DNA of 64,000 nucleotides. Origin: Cichorium intybus. Taxonomy: Eukaryota; Streptophyta; Magnoliopsida; Asterales; Asteraceae. Numbering within the stretch: the first letter of the stretch is position 1; every line of letters starts with the position of its first letter. This document shows, in pieces, positions 40,662 through 64,000 of the stretch. Both the position numbers and the translations under genes were made by a program. Location of the stretch: positions 158,473,907 to 158,537,906 of the forward strand of contig CM042010.1 of assembly GCA_023525715.1 (NCBI GenBank), written 5' to 3'. Under the pieces are notes generated by a model. That model ran no database searches, was not told the origin of the DNA, and worked only from the letters and a program-made list of their open reading frames with translations.

Positions 40662-43600
40662 TTTTATATAAAAGTTTATATTTTTGTAGTATACTTTAAA
40701 ATAAACTTGTTAAAAAATAAAAAATGTTGATATACCTTAATGTTTTTCCTGACATCATATATTTTTATTTATTCGTATATTATTATCAAACATTAAAATA
40801 AAAAATAAAAAAACGATTAAAAACCCATAAAAAAGTTAGAATCATAGAACTCATGTGTTCATGCATTCTAAAAACTTAGATTTTATGACTTAAAACTTGT
40901 AAAAGAAATTTGTTAATGATAAGATCATTAAGTTTACGTGACAGTTATCGCGAGGGAACTATTTGAACTATGAAAGCACTTTGATATAATTCAAAATGCA
41001 TGTTATAAAACAACATATGCATATAGACCAATCAAAACAAATGATTTTAGGTTTAATTTTCAATACTTATAAAATGTTATAATGATATTTAATGTAATTA
41101 GCTTAACGTTAGTTTTATAAATTTATAAAGTGCAAAAATTTTCTTTTCGATTTCCACTTATGTAAAAATCCAAATTGTATTTTTTTTTTGTTGGAAACGG
41201 TAAATATGTATTATAAAATCCAGATTGTATTGATATCCTATCCTAATCCTATCCTAATAAATAAGTAACTCAAAACCACATGTCACCATCACATTCATTT
41301 GATCACATGTCATTTTCTGGTAATTTTGAATTTCTTAAAAAAAAATTGTTTGAATTGAATGTATTTAACGTATTTAATTCCAATAATTCATAACTGAAGC
41401 AAAAAATTAGGTACCTATTTATTTAAAATACATTATCTTTGATTCATTTTTGTCATTTAATACATTCTCAGCAGCTTCAATTTGCATATCTTTTGACAAT
41501 TTCTAGAACCCTAACTGTGTGTAGACCCAAATGACTCGAGCAACACGTCCACATTTTGATGTATAACAAAATATAAAAAAACGGATAACTTAGGCACATT
41601 AGTATTCTATTCACAATCACTTAATTAGTTTTCTTTAGTGTGTGATCAGAACTAACAAATAGAGATTATCTTTTTTCAACAAAAAACAAACACACTAACT
41701 TGCGAAGTCAAATAAATTGAAATGACATGAATTTTTGACTTGTAAAAATTGTTTTCCATTTTGTTTTTTTAACTTTTACAAAGATTATGGGAATATAATT
41801 TTTAAGGCCACGTTGTATATAGGTTGGTGATTTTAGGAACTCATTACTTTCAAGTTATAAATATGTTGTAATTTGGCAGGTAACTTAGGAACATGCTAAT
41901 TTATAAAAAGTACGAGGAAGAGAATTTGTAATATAAAGATACTTTTAGTTCTTAATAATTATAAAAACTTATTATTTAAACATTGTTGTAACAAGAAATT
42001 TTTTGTAGTTTTTGAAAAATAAGTAACATAAACCAGATTAGACTTTTTAAAACTAAAAGTTCGAATAAATTTGTTACATCTAATTGTTAAGTACTGGGTT
42101 AATTATATTGCATATTAATAATCAAATTAGAAAATATTACATATCTTCTAATAATGGTTGCTAATAAGCAACAAAGTTATGAAATATAATTAACTTCTAA
42201 TCACAATTAATTTTTTTGTCAACGGCAAATATATCTCACTCATACTCCTATGATGTATGTTAGTTGTACATTTTTTCAAACCGTTGTTACTGAATAACAA
42301 CAAACTTGTCATTACTCAAATTGCCGGAAATTATTACCATAAGCAACATATTGAAAAATATTATGATTTTGGAAATGAGTATTTGACCGAAATTTAACTA
42401 TTTGCTAATACATTGTATGGTTTTAGAATATTACATGTTCTCGTAAATAGATAACTTATCAAAAAGAAACTATTCTCTGTCTGCCGTATTGCACAGCTAC
42501 TATTTAATGATACCACACATTTCATCTCGTAAACCATAAACCTTAAACCCAAATCGTCAAAATGGAATTATTCACTGAAAAGAAACTATTATCATCCCCA
42601 CATTCAATGACCGTTGCAGTGCGCAAATTTAAATAAGATTAATTGAAAATTATGTAAAATTTTTATTTGAAAAAAATAATATTTATTTATTAGTTTTTAG
42701 ATTGATCCGGTTCTATATACAAAAACACAAAGTTAAACAATTAAATAGATTCTTTATTTATATTCATCTAATGATTCAATCAAGCTAGAGAGCTTATTCG
42801 GCTAACTACTCATACACAAAAAGTATATATATTGTTTTTCGTAAAATGATAAATGTAGATATTTTTTAAAATAATTAACAAGTCTCCTAATAAATAATAA
42901 GACATTCATGGTTTGGAATAACAAGGTCCACCAAACCTTTAAACCGTAAACATTACACAAACACTACACATACTAACAAACTTTTACTATTTTTACCAAA
43001 ATAAGTCAAATTAAAGTTAACCAAATCAAATTAGAGTTAACCATTTTTTTAAATTTACTTTACTATCATAGTTTTACATTTAATAAGAAGCAACTACATA
43101 TTTTTATATATAACACAAAATAATACCATATTTTTATTTTTAACATAAAACTACATACTTTAATTTTTAATTGAAAACATCAACGTACTAATGTCGTCGT
43201 CGCATTGTGCAGGTACACACCTAGCAGTGAAGTAATATATCATTGGGTAATCGTGCTATAGAAATAGAGATTATATCTGGAAATAATATTGGAAATCGTA
43301 CGTTTATTCCAAAAATGTCTTTGACGCCTTTAGATAGAAGAATTTCTTTCAAATTTCAAAGAGAACAATTTTCATTTGACTGTATGTTTTGCAATAACAA
43401 TAAATAAGAGTCAACGGCAATCACTATCAAATGTGGGTTTGTTTCCGAGACAACCAGTCTTCACACACGACCAGTTGTATGTTATATTGTCGAGAGTAAA
43501 AGTGAAGATAGATTAAAAATGTTAATTTTAAACGACGGTAAACTTTGCAATAGAACAACAAATGTTGTATTCAAAGAAGTCTTTCAAAATTTGTAATTTG

Positions 43601-43820
43601 TTATAATTGGTCAAATTTTATCAACAATTATGTTGTAGTGGTTAATTTAATAATGTATATATCCAAAAATTTCATTATATATTGTCGAGAAATTGTTATG
43701 TATAATTATTAGTGTTTAGGTTTTTTTATTTAACAATTATTTTGTATCATCTGTGTAATACACCGGTCTCACAATGAAATAAATATAGTTATCTATATTG
43801 ATTGTATACTCGATGTAAAT
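40662..43820. other. AT-rich intergenic DNA upstream of BSL1
   Basis: About 3 kb without supported gene, RNA or defined element. Only short frames and AT-rich simple sequence are present. Confidence 0.5.
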
Positions 43821-43859
43821 ATGCATTTGGTTATTTCACATTCTATACAGAAAATAGTA

Positions 43860-44301
43860 ATTAAAAAAGTAGTTACTATATATTCTTCAGAGAACAAGCG
43901 CCTCGCTCTTCTCGTCTTCTCTTCGTTCCGCCATTCCCCTGATTTTGATTCATCTGTTGTGAGATTCCACCAAATTTCAATCCAAATTCAGTACTACATT
44001 CAAATCCTCGATCACATTGCTCAAATATTTTTATTTGATTATCATCATTTTGTCAACTTTTGCATGAATAATTGCATTCGTTGCTCAATTCGACCTCCCT
44101 CACCAATATTCGATTCAAATTCAGTACCATATCCAAATCCTCAGAGCCCACGGGTAACTTCGGTGTCCACCGCCTCCATTCACCGCCGTGGCACGGAGGT
44201 GGTTTTTTCTTTGATCCACTATTCACGAGTTAGATCATTCGTATGCTCTGTATTTGGTACAAGCGATATTCAATAATTGGGGGGGTTTCGTTTTGATTTT
44301 G
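43860..44301 (+). promoter_or_regulatory. Probable promoter/5' leader of BSL1
   Basis: TATATATTC near 43879 is a possible TATA box, and pyrimidine-rich leader sequence follows (CGCCTCGCTCTTCTCG near 43900). An ATG at 44254 is in frame with the main start, 16 codons upstream. It would give a 16-residue N-terminal extension. Confidence 0.4.
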
Positions 44302-55396
<11,095 letters not shown>

Positions 55397-56486
55397 CAGA
55401 TCTTCTACCAAAAATACCAATGTAGTTTGCAAATAAAATTAACACATCACTTGTTGATAAAAGGGTTTCTTTCTTCTCACATGAAGCATCTCCTCGAAGC
55501 AAGTGTTCATAACTATGTTGATAAATGTTGCAAAGTTTTGTAGTTAATTGCAACAAAGTTCATGAAATAAGTATGCAATATGTATTGCTTCATTAGAGAT
55601 ACAGACCTGTTTTGAACAATGATAAATGTTGGGTCCTGTCGTGACTGCTCGTTTTCTTTACTTTTTCATTGCATGTAGAATTAGCTTCAAGTAAAACAAA
55701 GTCTATATGGGTATGTCACAATAAGTAGCTAATTTGCACTTTTATTCACTTTTCTCTAAGCCCTATTTTTCCCCATTAGGTGTTGTCTGGGTAAATGATG
55801 TTTAAAAAAATATTTGAAAATATATCTGGGTACTAGAGAAAATCGAAAGAAAAAATAAACGCGGACAAATTTGTAAAGAAAAAAAATTAAGATACTTTAT
55901 TTCCTTTCTTTTTAGATTTTTCTTTTTGCATTACTTCAAAAAGAAACACGTAGGGGTGTGCAAAAAAAAACGAAACCATACCAAAAACCGAACCAACGAA
56001 TTGTATTTAGTTTTCAGAAAAGCCAAACCGTATATGTTTGCTTTGGTTTTTTCATATATAAGAACCAAACCGAGCTAAAAATATCCAAAATGAAGTCATC
56101 TAGCTTATAAGTTTAATTGCAAGCATGTTAAAAATTAAAATAATGAACATTTTAAGTTTCCAATTTAAGATAAGAATTGTATTGTTTTCTAGTATATTGC
56201 TTGTTTTTTTTTTTTTGTTACACTTTATCAGTACGGTTAATAAAGAAACCCAAAAAAATTAAATAAAAACAAATAACCAAAAGCAAAAGAGAAGGAAAGT
56301 ATAAGGTTTGAAAGAAGTTTATAAACAGATAAACGGATATAATCATTGGCTATAAACGCATACTGTCTACAGTCTACCTACACTACTAGTGATAAGTTGG
56401 CTCCCAATGTTTTCAAGGACACCAAGGTGTATGTTATAATATGTACATGCAGATAAGAAAGTCATGTATGTGTTGATACCTTAATG
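55397..56486. other. Convergent 3' spacer between BSL1 and NDX
   Basis: 3' UTRs and polyadenylation regions of both genes are expected here. A segment from about 55953 (GGGGTGTGCAAAAAAAAACG, then ACCGAACCAACG) resembles one end of a hAT-type MITE. The partner end was not found. Confidence 0.45.
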
Positions 56487-59400
56487 TCATCTAGGCTTTT
56501 GCTGTTCATCAAGGTTGTTTCCGACCCATGTGCCACTCACCTGAGGCACACCACTTTTACCAATCTCTTCTCCTTGCCCATCTGTAACCATAGCATATTG
56601 TATCCCCTCCAAGTTTCTATTCTGTTGACTTCCTTGACCAGAAGAAGGGGCCGGGGCCGGGGCCTGGTCAAAGAACTCATCAGGACTCTCGGGTGTGTCA
56701 GAAACAGGATCGGTTCCTGACCCACCCTGTTTGTCCCCCCCAGAACCCACACGAAATTCCTTCGCAGCCGCACGTGCTAGTTTTGCTTTACGATTATTCA
56801 ACCTGTTGCCAAAATGGAACATATTTAGGCAACATACTTTACAATGAAAACTAGGCTAGAAAGTTTATATAAAAATTAAAAATATGATAAAGATATATTT
56901 CTATTAGAATATTGGAAGTTCAATGCAATTCACAAAATAAAATTCAAATTAATATGGTTCAAGATAAACATTTATCCCGAAGCAGATGATCTCAGTGTGG
57001 GTTGCGCATGAAAATATTTGTATATACTTTTCGATTTGATGTTATTTTAAACTATTATTATATCAAATTAGTTTAAAACCTATTTATTTGATTATTTTTC
57101 AATTTTAATAGTGATGGCCTTCTCAAATACCAACGGAATGTAATTTTTAATTTTATATAACTTTTAGTTGGATATAGTTTGAGATTCAATATTTTAATTT
57201 AAAAACTAGTCATTTGGATACTTTTAATTATTTTTAAAGATAGTAATTGGACATCTATTTAGTCTATTTGACATTTCAGTTTATGTTTTACATTGAACAT
57301 CACATTTGAATTGTTTTAGAAAATATAGCATGTGGAAAGTTTTTAAACTAACAAATTAAGTGTATTATGTTGGAAGTTGAAGAGTTGGCACTAATATTAA
57401 TATAAATATTCATTTAATGTATTAAAAGAATCAAATTATATATATATATATATATATTGAACCGCATGAAAATGCAAGGCTTGTTTATAAGAGATACAGA
57501 TATAGAGAAGATAAATTTTTCTTACCAATTCTTGAGCTGCGAGGCAGAAATTTCGGAACCCTGGAAAAATAAATTTGAAACATATTAGGAGACACAGTTT
57601 TACCAAGTTACCATGAAAAATAAGAATAATGTATAAATATAATTTTTACTTACATGAAGGCTAAGTTTATCAGCCCATAACTGAATGGAGGCAGCTTTTC
57701 TCTGCATATCAGGCTCGTTTTGTAAAGCTTGTTCGATCATGGTTATTTGCATGTAATTCATTATGTTGCGTTTCCTTTTTCTCAACAGTTTTTCTTCATT
57801 CTGCATGCTGGTTGAATCCAATCCATTTGTTTCAATGTTTTGAGCATTTTCTTCGCTTTCATGAACAACCCTAGCAGTAAAAGTTTGGGGTAAATCTGTC
57901 CTCTGTTCTTGCCTAAACAAATTATTAGATGGATCTTCGATTCCGATATTTAACTGGTTCACTTCTTCCATGGTTAAATCATCTGACACACCCTTGTTTT
58001 GGTTACCACCACCACCTCTGCCATGTATATCTGGAGATCCCTGATTTCCAACATTACCCTCCTACACAATGAAATATATCACATCACATGCTTGCCAATT
58101 TAACATAAACAAAGGAAATGGACGAAAGTTTTACTTCAACTTGGTCGATATTGGATTCCGGAGTAATTAGTGGCTCCAACTGTGCAGTGAACAACCTACA
58201 TAAACCAAATACAACCGAGAAATGAAAATGAAAATAACAAGTAATTTCTTATAGGATGCAGGTTTATTATGTATGATGGAATGATATTATAAAGGAATGG
58301 AATGGGTCATTACATTCCATTATCATGTTTGGTGGCATTCAAGGAATGGAACGGACAATTCAAACGTGTTGTTTGTCATGTACAATTTAAAAATATATGA
58401 ATTTGATAAACAAAGAAAAAATTTGTTATTTTATAAAAATAAAGTTTTCATCATATAAAGATATATTCTATGTCATGAAGTATTTACTATATGCATTCAA
58501 ATAGTAAAAAAAAAGATTTATTTATCATTTAAACAAATTGCTTAGAAAAATAAAAAAGTGAATAACATAAAATCATAAAAATTATAATTAGAAAAACATT
58601 TCTAGCAAGTTCCGGAAAATAACAAAAAATAACTCAACTGGAGTTTTGAGAATTCTAAAAAATAGAAGTATTTATAATTATAATATGTCATTCCATTCCA
58701 TCAAGAAATGAAAAAACAATACCCCTCCTGTATGGAATGAAAATTAGGCCATGAGATGTGACAAACAAATACAATTTCTCATTCCATTTCCCTCTTGGAT
58801 TACCGCATACCAAACACTACCTGAAAGTACAAGCAATTACCTAAACAGCTGTACGTCATCCTGATTAAGGAATCCTGGAATTAATGATTCCGCATGAACC
58901 AATAGAGAACCTGCACATAATAAGCATTATGTTAGTTGCTAAGTAGCCAAAACCATGTTTTGTTGAATCAAATCATCAATAATAGAGTTAGTTATCAAAA
59001 GGAGGAATACGCAGGTTTTGGCTAATGATAGCAGCTCTTTCAGCTCCATTGTCATTTGGTAAATTAGGAATTTCCTTCTGCAAGCACTGTAGGAACGTAT
59101 TCAGGAAAAGATCCTTCTCCTCTGTGAATCAAAACTAGTTTAGGTGAGATGATAGATAACAAGTTACAAATGAACATCAAAAACAAATAGTAAATTACAT
59201 TTTTGGTCCCCAAGTATAGCTGGTTATTTTCAATTTTGGTCCTACTTAGTTTTCTTTTGCAATTTTGGTCCTTGATTGAGGTTATTGACTTATTCTAACG
59301 TTTTCGGTCTGCAGGTATAGCTTCTTTTGGTCCCAAATTTTTTTCTTTTGCAGCTTTGGTCCTTAATTGAGGCTATTGTAACATTTTTGGTCCCCGAGTA

Positions 59401-62400
59401 TAGCTAGTAAGTTTTCTTTTGCAATTTTGGTCCTTAATTGAGGTTATTGTAACGTTGTATAGCTGATTTTTTCAATTCCGGTCCCAAAAAGTTTTTTTTT
59501 CAGTTTTGGTTCTTAAATGAGATTATTGTAATGTTTTTGGTCCCTGTTCCAACTTCCAAGTAAAATGATTATATTTTTGGGACCAAAATTGCAAAAATCA
59601 GACCAAAGATAGTCATTTTACTTTGAACAGGGAGCAAACACGTTACAAGAACCTCAAATTAGGACCAAAATTGCTAGAGAAAACCCTCTGGGACCAAAAT
59701 TGCAAAAATCAGATATACTAATGTAATTTACTCGAAAACAAATGGTGAAAAGTATTGACCTTTACATAGATCAGGAATAAAACAAGTGAGATTTGCTACG
59801 ACTTTGACCAGTAAAGATGTTCTTTGAAATGCATAGGAATTCCGAGGAACACGACACGCATTAAAAGTAGATTCCGGAACATCTGATGATGTCAGCACAC
59901 CCAAAACCCATCCGGCGGCTGCCAACGAATCATAATCCAGTGTTGCATCTTCTTCAGAAAGCCGAGACTCAGAGGAACACCAACTAGACAAGAACTCCGC
60001 ATGTGGTAGCAAAAATATTGTTGTCAAAACTTCAGTCTACATAATGAAACAAGAACACGTTAAATTGTTAAAAATTCATAAAATACATGTATATAAAGAT
60101 ATAATAAGCATAATATGATTTTGTTGAAAGCTTACAAAGTTGAGAGTGATGTAAGATCGAAAGTTAGAATCATCAGAGAGAATGTCTGTTAATCTCATTG
60201 CATTGAGTTGAAGAAGTCCACGTGGATATGTTTTGTCTGAGAAAGCAGGGTGCCCGTTGAGATCTCCATGGAACATTGTCTTCAACAATTCAAGAACCTG
60301 AATCATGCAAAAATATGAAATAAACTGGATGTGGTAATATTATAAAATAAACAATAATCTTCAGATATAGCAAAAGAAACCTGGATTATAGTTGACTTTG
60401 CTAACGTCAAACCAGCAGTAGTGCTGGCAGCCACATCCAAGAAAGAGACACTTTCTACTTCACAAAGATGCAGCAGCTGCAAAAACAGGAATAGTATTTA
60501 CAGTAAATTACAAATTTGGTCCCTGTGCTTTACTCATAATCACAAATTTCGGTCCATTTTTTCAAATCTTCCTCAAGTTTGGTCCAATGTTATTTCTCTA
60601 AGAGTAAAATACAATAAGTGGTCCCTCTGCTTTCTGATTTTTACCGTGTTTAGTCCAAAATTGAAACCCTTTTCAGTTTTGATCATTACTTAGTACTTAC
60701 AGGTTTCGTATTGATTTAGGTCCCTAAGACTTTCTCATTTTGGTACTTATTTCAAGGTTCGTATCAATTTTGGTCCTTATTTAAAGGTCCTACCTAGGGA
60801 CCAAATTGATATGAAACCTTGAAATAAGGACCAAAATTGAAAAAGGTTGGAATTTTGGACGAAACACGGTAAAAATAAGAAAGCATGGGGACTATTTTTA
60901 TATTTTACACTCTTAAACTTGCATTATGTTGTCAGAGAGACTAAATCTGCAACAAAATGCAATCATAAGGATGACTTTGAAAATATTTCAAAATTTGGAC
61001 CAAACTAGTGATTTTGAGTAAAGGACAGGGACCAAATCTGTAATTTACTCTAGTATCTATTGACGAAACCATGAAGCATAAACATATAACACAGTCTATA
61101 ACTATGTCTTACAATAGACAAGACTTTTGATTTCAGCCTGGAAACAACAGCCATAAGATATGATGACTCTTCACAAAATGGCAATTTCATGATGTCATGA
61201 GCCAATAAAAGAATACCACCTTCTCCACATAGTTCCTGAAGGAAAAAATAATTACAGTCAATAGCCTTTTATAAAATGACATCAAGATTTACATATTAAA
61301 TAAATAGAATACCTTATTTTTAACAAGGCGCTCGCGAAAGAATCTTTGTTGGCAAAGTGACTGAAGAAACTGTAAAGAAGCTTCACAGTGCTGGCACAGA
61401 CGGTTGACTTCAGCAAGGTTTGACCGCACGCCAGTATCAGTAAATTGAGCCGAGAGTTTTACTTGAAGAAACTGAATGTCTATGTGGATAGCCGAAAAAG
61501 CTACAGGCATAAATATATCAACCTGTCACACATTCAATAAATATTAACTAAAACAATGCTGACACAGATTTTTGAAAAAACTATTGCATGACATGTCACC
61601 TTAGGGTGCGCGAGAAGAACTAGTGCAAGTTCATGCCATTGTGAAGATATAAAAGCTGTTAACAGATACAGACTGCAGGCCAACAGTGCTGAATGCAGGA
61701 GAGCAAGTTGACTTTCCTGGTTGACCAAAGATATGTATCAGAAAACAACATTGAAAAGATAAAGAAAGGGTTAAAATTATGTAAATGATAGAACTTATGT
61801 TAACCTGTTTGAAGCCAGCAAGAACAGTGATCATGTAGAAGATTAAATCGAACATTTGTTCAGATACTTTCACATCATCAAGCAAAACCTGTATTTTCAT
61901 TTTTTTTAAAATAGGTTAACGAAATGAAAGACTGAAATTAACTTGGAAAGAATTATTCCATTACCTGTTCAAGTTTGGTATTGCGAGGTGCAAGATCACA
62001 TAAGGCATGCAAGAGTCTAAGACCACCTAACAAGTATCTGAAAAGTTCTTCATCTTGCTTGGATGACAAAAGTTTTGCAATAAGGTGAACCGATAAATAT
62101 CTTGCTAGGCTTTCCAGATCAATCTGAAACATCAAGGTTTAAATGAGGGAAAGGCGTTGTTATAGACAATATGATTTAATGCAAAATATATCAACCTGAT
62201 TTGATGATCCATTGCTGGTAGTCCATTGAATAGTATCATTGTCTGCATCTCTGATTAACTTGCTAAGCTCCTGAGAATTTAGTGTATGTAACTCTTTGAT
62301 AGCTGAAACCAAATCGATCGCCTGCATGTTCAAGCAAGTTGTAGATAGAGAAATGAATGAGTGTCACATGTTGCTCGTCAGTCTCCTTAGATAACCTTGT

Positions 62401-63114
62401 TCAATGTATAATAATTATCATACTGTTTTTGAAATAATAATCTAACACAATAAACCGAATTAGGTAAAGCTTTTTTCAAGAGTAACAATCTTCAAAATCT
62501 AGAACAATACCATCCTGGCATTTTCAGTTTTACCCTTGATGCGTTAAAATTTGATTTGAGAAAGTCAGCTTCGGGTATGAGTCTTCATTAAATGATTTTT
62601 TTCCGTTATTCTCTCATTGGAATATATATTTCCAAGGCTAAAGTGACACAACAATGGGGTAACTATCTCACATTGGAATATATTGTCATAGATGGAAAAC
62701 AGTATTATCTGAGTCCTGGAAGTTCTAGCAAAGTGGAACTAACATACAATTTATTACAGATAACTAAGTAACTAACACTTAGGAAAAGAGGCATCTATCA
62801 TTGTTCCTACCAACTCAATGAGACTATGGTTAAGAAGTGTATCAATAAATAGAAAGAGCTGCTGCAGGACAATGGTTATGAATAGTACTCATAAGTAAGC
62901 GAAACTAATTGCAGGAAGACTACGAAGAAAATCATTTGCCAAGACGAAATGTGTAATAAGAGTTAAGACCCTGAAAAAACCTTTAACAGTTCCGATAGCT
63001 CAACAACCACAAATATTCATAATCATTGACTAAACAACAAAATTCAACTCGAAAATTCAACTTCTCACTCACTTGTTTCCTCCTGCATGGTGCATCCTCC
63101 TTCGCAGACCGCAT
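56487..63114 (-). CDS. NDX: NODULIN HOMEOBOX (NDX) protein
   Basis: 16 exons on the minus strand: 63073-63114, 62196-62321, 61965-62123, 61805-61888, 61600-61716, 61313-61522, 61113-61235, 60381-60476, 60136-60297, 59760-60036, 59011-59121, 58841-58910, 58135-58195, 57654-58061, 57526-57560, 56487-56802. All phases agree, giving about 798 aa, shorter than the roughly 900-aa Arabidopsis protein. Residues 1-520 form the helical NDX N-terminal region (LVSAIKELHTLNSQELSKLI, FRYLLGGLRLLHALCDLAPR, QCEASLQFLQSLCQQ-like, FLSSWCSSESRLSEEDATLD). About 640-705 is the divergent homeodomain KRKRNIMNYMQITMIEQAL...ASQLKNWLNNRKAKLAR, split by introns after LSLH and inside Trp. The C-terminal tail is Pro/Gln-rich. 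The Arabidopsis homologue binds single-stranded DNA of an R-loop at the COOLAIR promoter and takes part in ABA signalling. The start ATG at 63114 gives MRSAKEDAPCRRKQ, like known NDX N-termini. Confidence 0.92.
58196..58840. repeat. NDX intron 12 with possible foldback element
   Basis: The intron has many GGAATGG / CCATTCC blocks in inverted arrangement (58270-58350 against 58680-58800) and TGTTTGGTGG near 58327 against CCAAACACT near 58810. This suggests a degenerate MITE, but the ends are not clear. Confidence 0.4.
59189..59733. mobile_element. MULE-type MITE in NDX intron 10, 8/9-bp target duplication
   Basis: Ends TAGTAAATTACATTTTTGG and, inverted, GAGTAAATTACATTAGTAT. Flanks AAAAACAAA (59180-59188) and GAAAACAAA (59734-59742) match at 8 of 9 positions. 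The interior repeats TTTTGGTCC / GGACCAAAA units on opposite arms. Confidence 0.8.
60501..61050. mobile_element. MULE-type MITE in NDX intron 7, 8/9-bp target duplication, with nested MITE
   Basis: Ends CAGTAAATTACAAATTTGGT and, inverted, GAGTAAATTACAGATTTGGT, both continuing CCCTGTNCTTTACTCA (about 45 bp of TIR). Flanks TAGTATTTA (60492-60500) and TAGTATCTA (61051-61059) match at 8 of 9. A second foldback unit lies inside at about 60602-60912. Confidence 0.85.
60602..60912. mobile_element. Nested foldback MITE inside the previous one
   Basis: Ends GAGTAAAATACAATAAGTGG and, inverted, GAGTGTAAAATATAAAAATA, both followed by GTCCC, GCTTTCT and ATTTTTACCGTG. This is about 50 bp of imperfect TIR with inverted interior. 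No target duplication is found, so it may be an arm rearrangement rather than a separate insertion. Confidence 0.6.
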
Positions 63115-64000
63115 TATTGCCTTTCCTGAACCAGAACTGAGAGGCGAAAGCAAAACATCATAAAACAAGTATACAAATAAATTCACTCTTCGCTTCACCA
63201 GATATCCAAATAAACCCTAGTTTTTGTGTTCAGGGTGAAAATTGAAAGAATAGTTGTGAATTAAACAGAGATTACTATATAGAATATAGTATATGAACAA
63301 TTAGATGTTAAATTTTAAACAATTAACAACTGATTACCATAAACTGCAGCTCCAAATCGACAATTGTACTTGGGTATAAGAAAAGCGAGACTAGTTTTTT
63401 GAACCCTAGAACTACGCTAAATATGATGATTTAAATGCACATACGGAGGAGGCTACACATATGCGGTGTCTCTTTGCTATTTTTAGCAGATTAGCTTCGG
63501 GAGAAATGAGTTTGTTCTCAGGGTGTGTTTGACGTGCACTTTGAAAACTATGTTGGCTGTCTACGGTGCAGAATATGTATTCAGTATTTTAAAAATTCTG
63601 GCAATATATTCATTTAATGTAAAATTTTGAAAATTTAGCAATGTATATATATTCAGTATTTTATTAGTTCAGGCGATATATTCATTTAATGTAATAATTT
63701 TCTGTCATTTAATGTTATAAATTTATTTTCTCTTTTATAGAAAATTAACATGTTTTGTTAATTAAATGATTTAAATGTATTATTACAGGCGTAGTGAAAT
63801 AAAAATATTATATTTTGTTTTCTCAAGTTAGCTCTATCTATATACATTAAAGCATTTAGGTTTAATTTATGATAAATTTTTTTTATTGATACTAATATTG
63901 TTTTACACAAATCACTTATTAAGTTATTTACAATAAGAGTGAGTTGTTTCATCGTAATTGGTTGTATATAGTTGGTATGGTAGTCTTTGTACACAATATA
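63115..64000. promoter_or_regulatory. NDX leader/promoter and flanking AT-rich DNA
   Basis: 63115-63420 probably contains the 5' UTR, perhaps with a leader intron. Beyond it is AT-rich DNA. An imperfect direct repeat (ATTCAGTATTTTA...CGATATATTCATTTAATGTA type) occurs at 63578-63621 and 63650-63692. No gene is seen to the window end. Confidence 0.4.

Noticed and set aside
44254..44301. Upstream ATG as BSL1 start
   Set aside because: It is in frame, but family members start at M-x-x-KPWLHPAP, so 44302 is preferred.

Overview
The window is plant nuclear DNA, with split genes, GT-AG introns, long (AT)n microsatellites and many transposable elements. The repeats and proteins suggest a eudicot, possibly Asteraceae; that placement is an inference from style, not a database match. 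Exon limits were set by hand from splice signals, reading-frame continuity and remembered protein families.

Three host genes look intact. A 12-cysteine snakin/GASA peptide gene lies at 18196-19896 (+). A BSL1-type Kelch-repeat Ser/Thr phosphatase lies at 44302-55396 (+), with 21 exons and 856 aa. A NODULIN HOMEOBOX (NDX) gene lies at 56487-63114 (-), with 16 exons and about 798 aa. BSL1 and NDX converge with about 1.1 kb between their stop codons. BSL1 acts in brassinosteroid signalling and NDX is a chromatin/antisense-RNA regulator.

The rest is mainly mobile DNA. 0.2-2.46 kb is a gypsy-type solo LTR with a 5-bp target duplication. 4.4-5.5 kb is a truncated LINE. 6.4-7.0 kb is a small foldback element. 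7.08-17.52 kb is a large Mutator-like (MULE) candidate with two convergent genes: a FAR1/MudrA-type transposase (-) and a decayed Ulp1-like plus Agenet gene (+). Its non-coding parts are studded with one short palindrome. 22.0-22.95 kb is a Harbinger-like MITE and 25.3-27.6 kb a second gypsy-type LTR. About 28-40.66 kb is a Helitron-like mosaic of fragments from several unrelated genes, ending in a recognisable Helitron 3' hairpin plus CTAG. It is split by a recent 7.5-kb copia-type, apparently non-autonomous LTR element (31177-38715, TSD AATTC). MITEs with 8- or 9-bp target duplications sit in the BSL1 and NDX introns and in the Helitron.

The most interesting signals are: (1) the palindrome confined to non-coding DNA of the 10-kb MULE, next to a protease-dead Ulp1-like protein; (2) two places where TIR elements alternate with (AT)n tracts, one filling BSL1 intron 13; (3) the multi-gene Helitron mosaic; (4) an snRNA-type promoter inside a hAT MITE within BSL1; (5) telomere-like repeats inside a MITE; and (6) unusual BSL1 splice sites (a GC donor and a tandem GTAACA donor).
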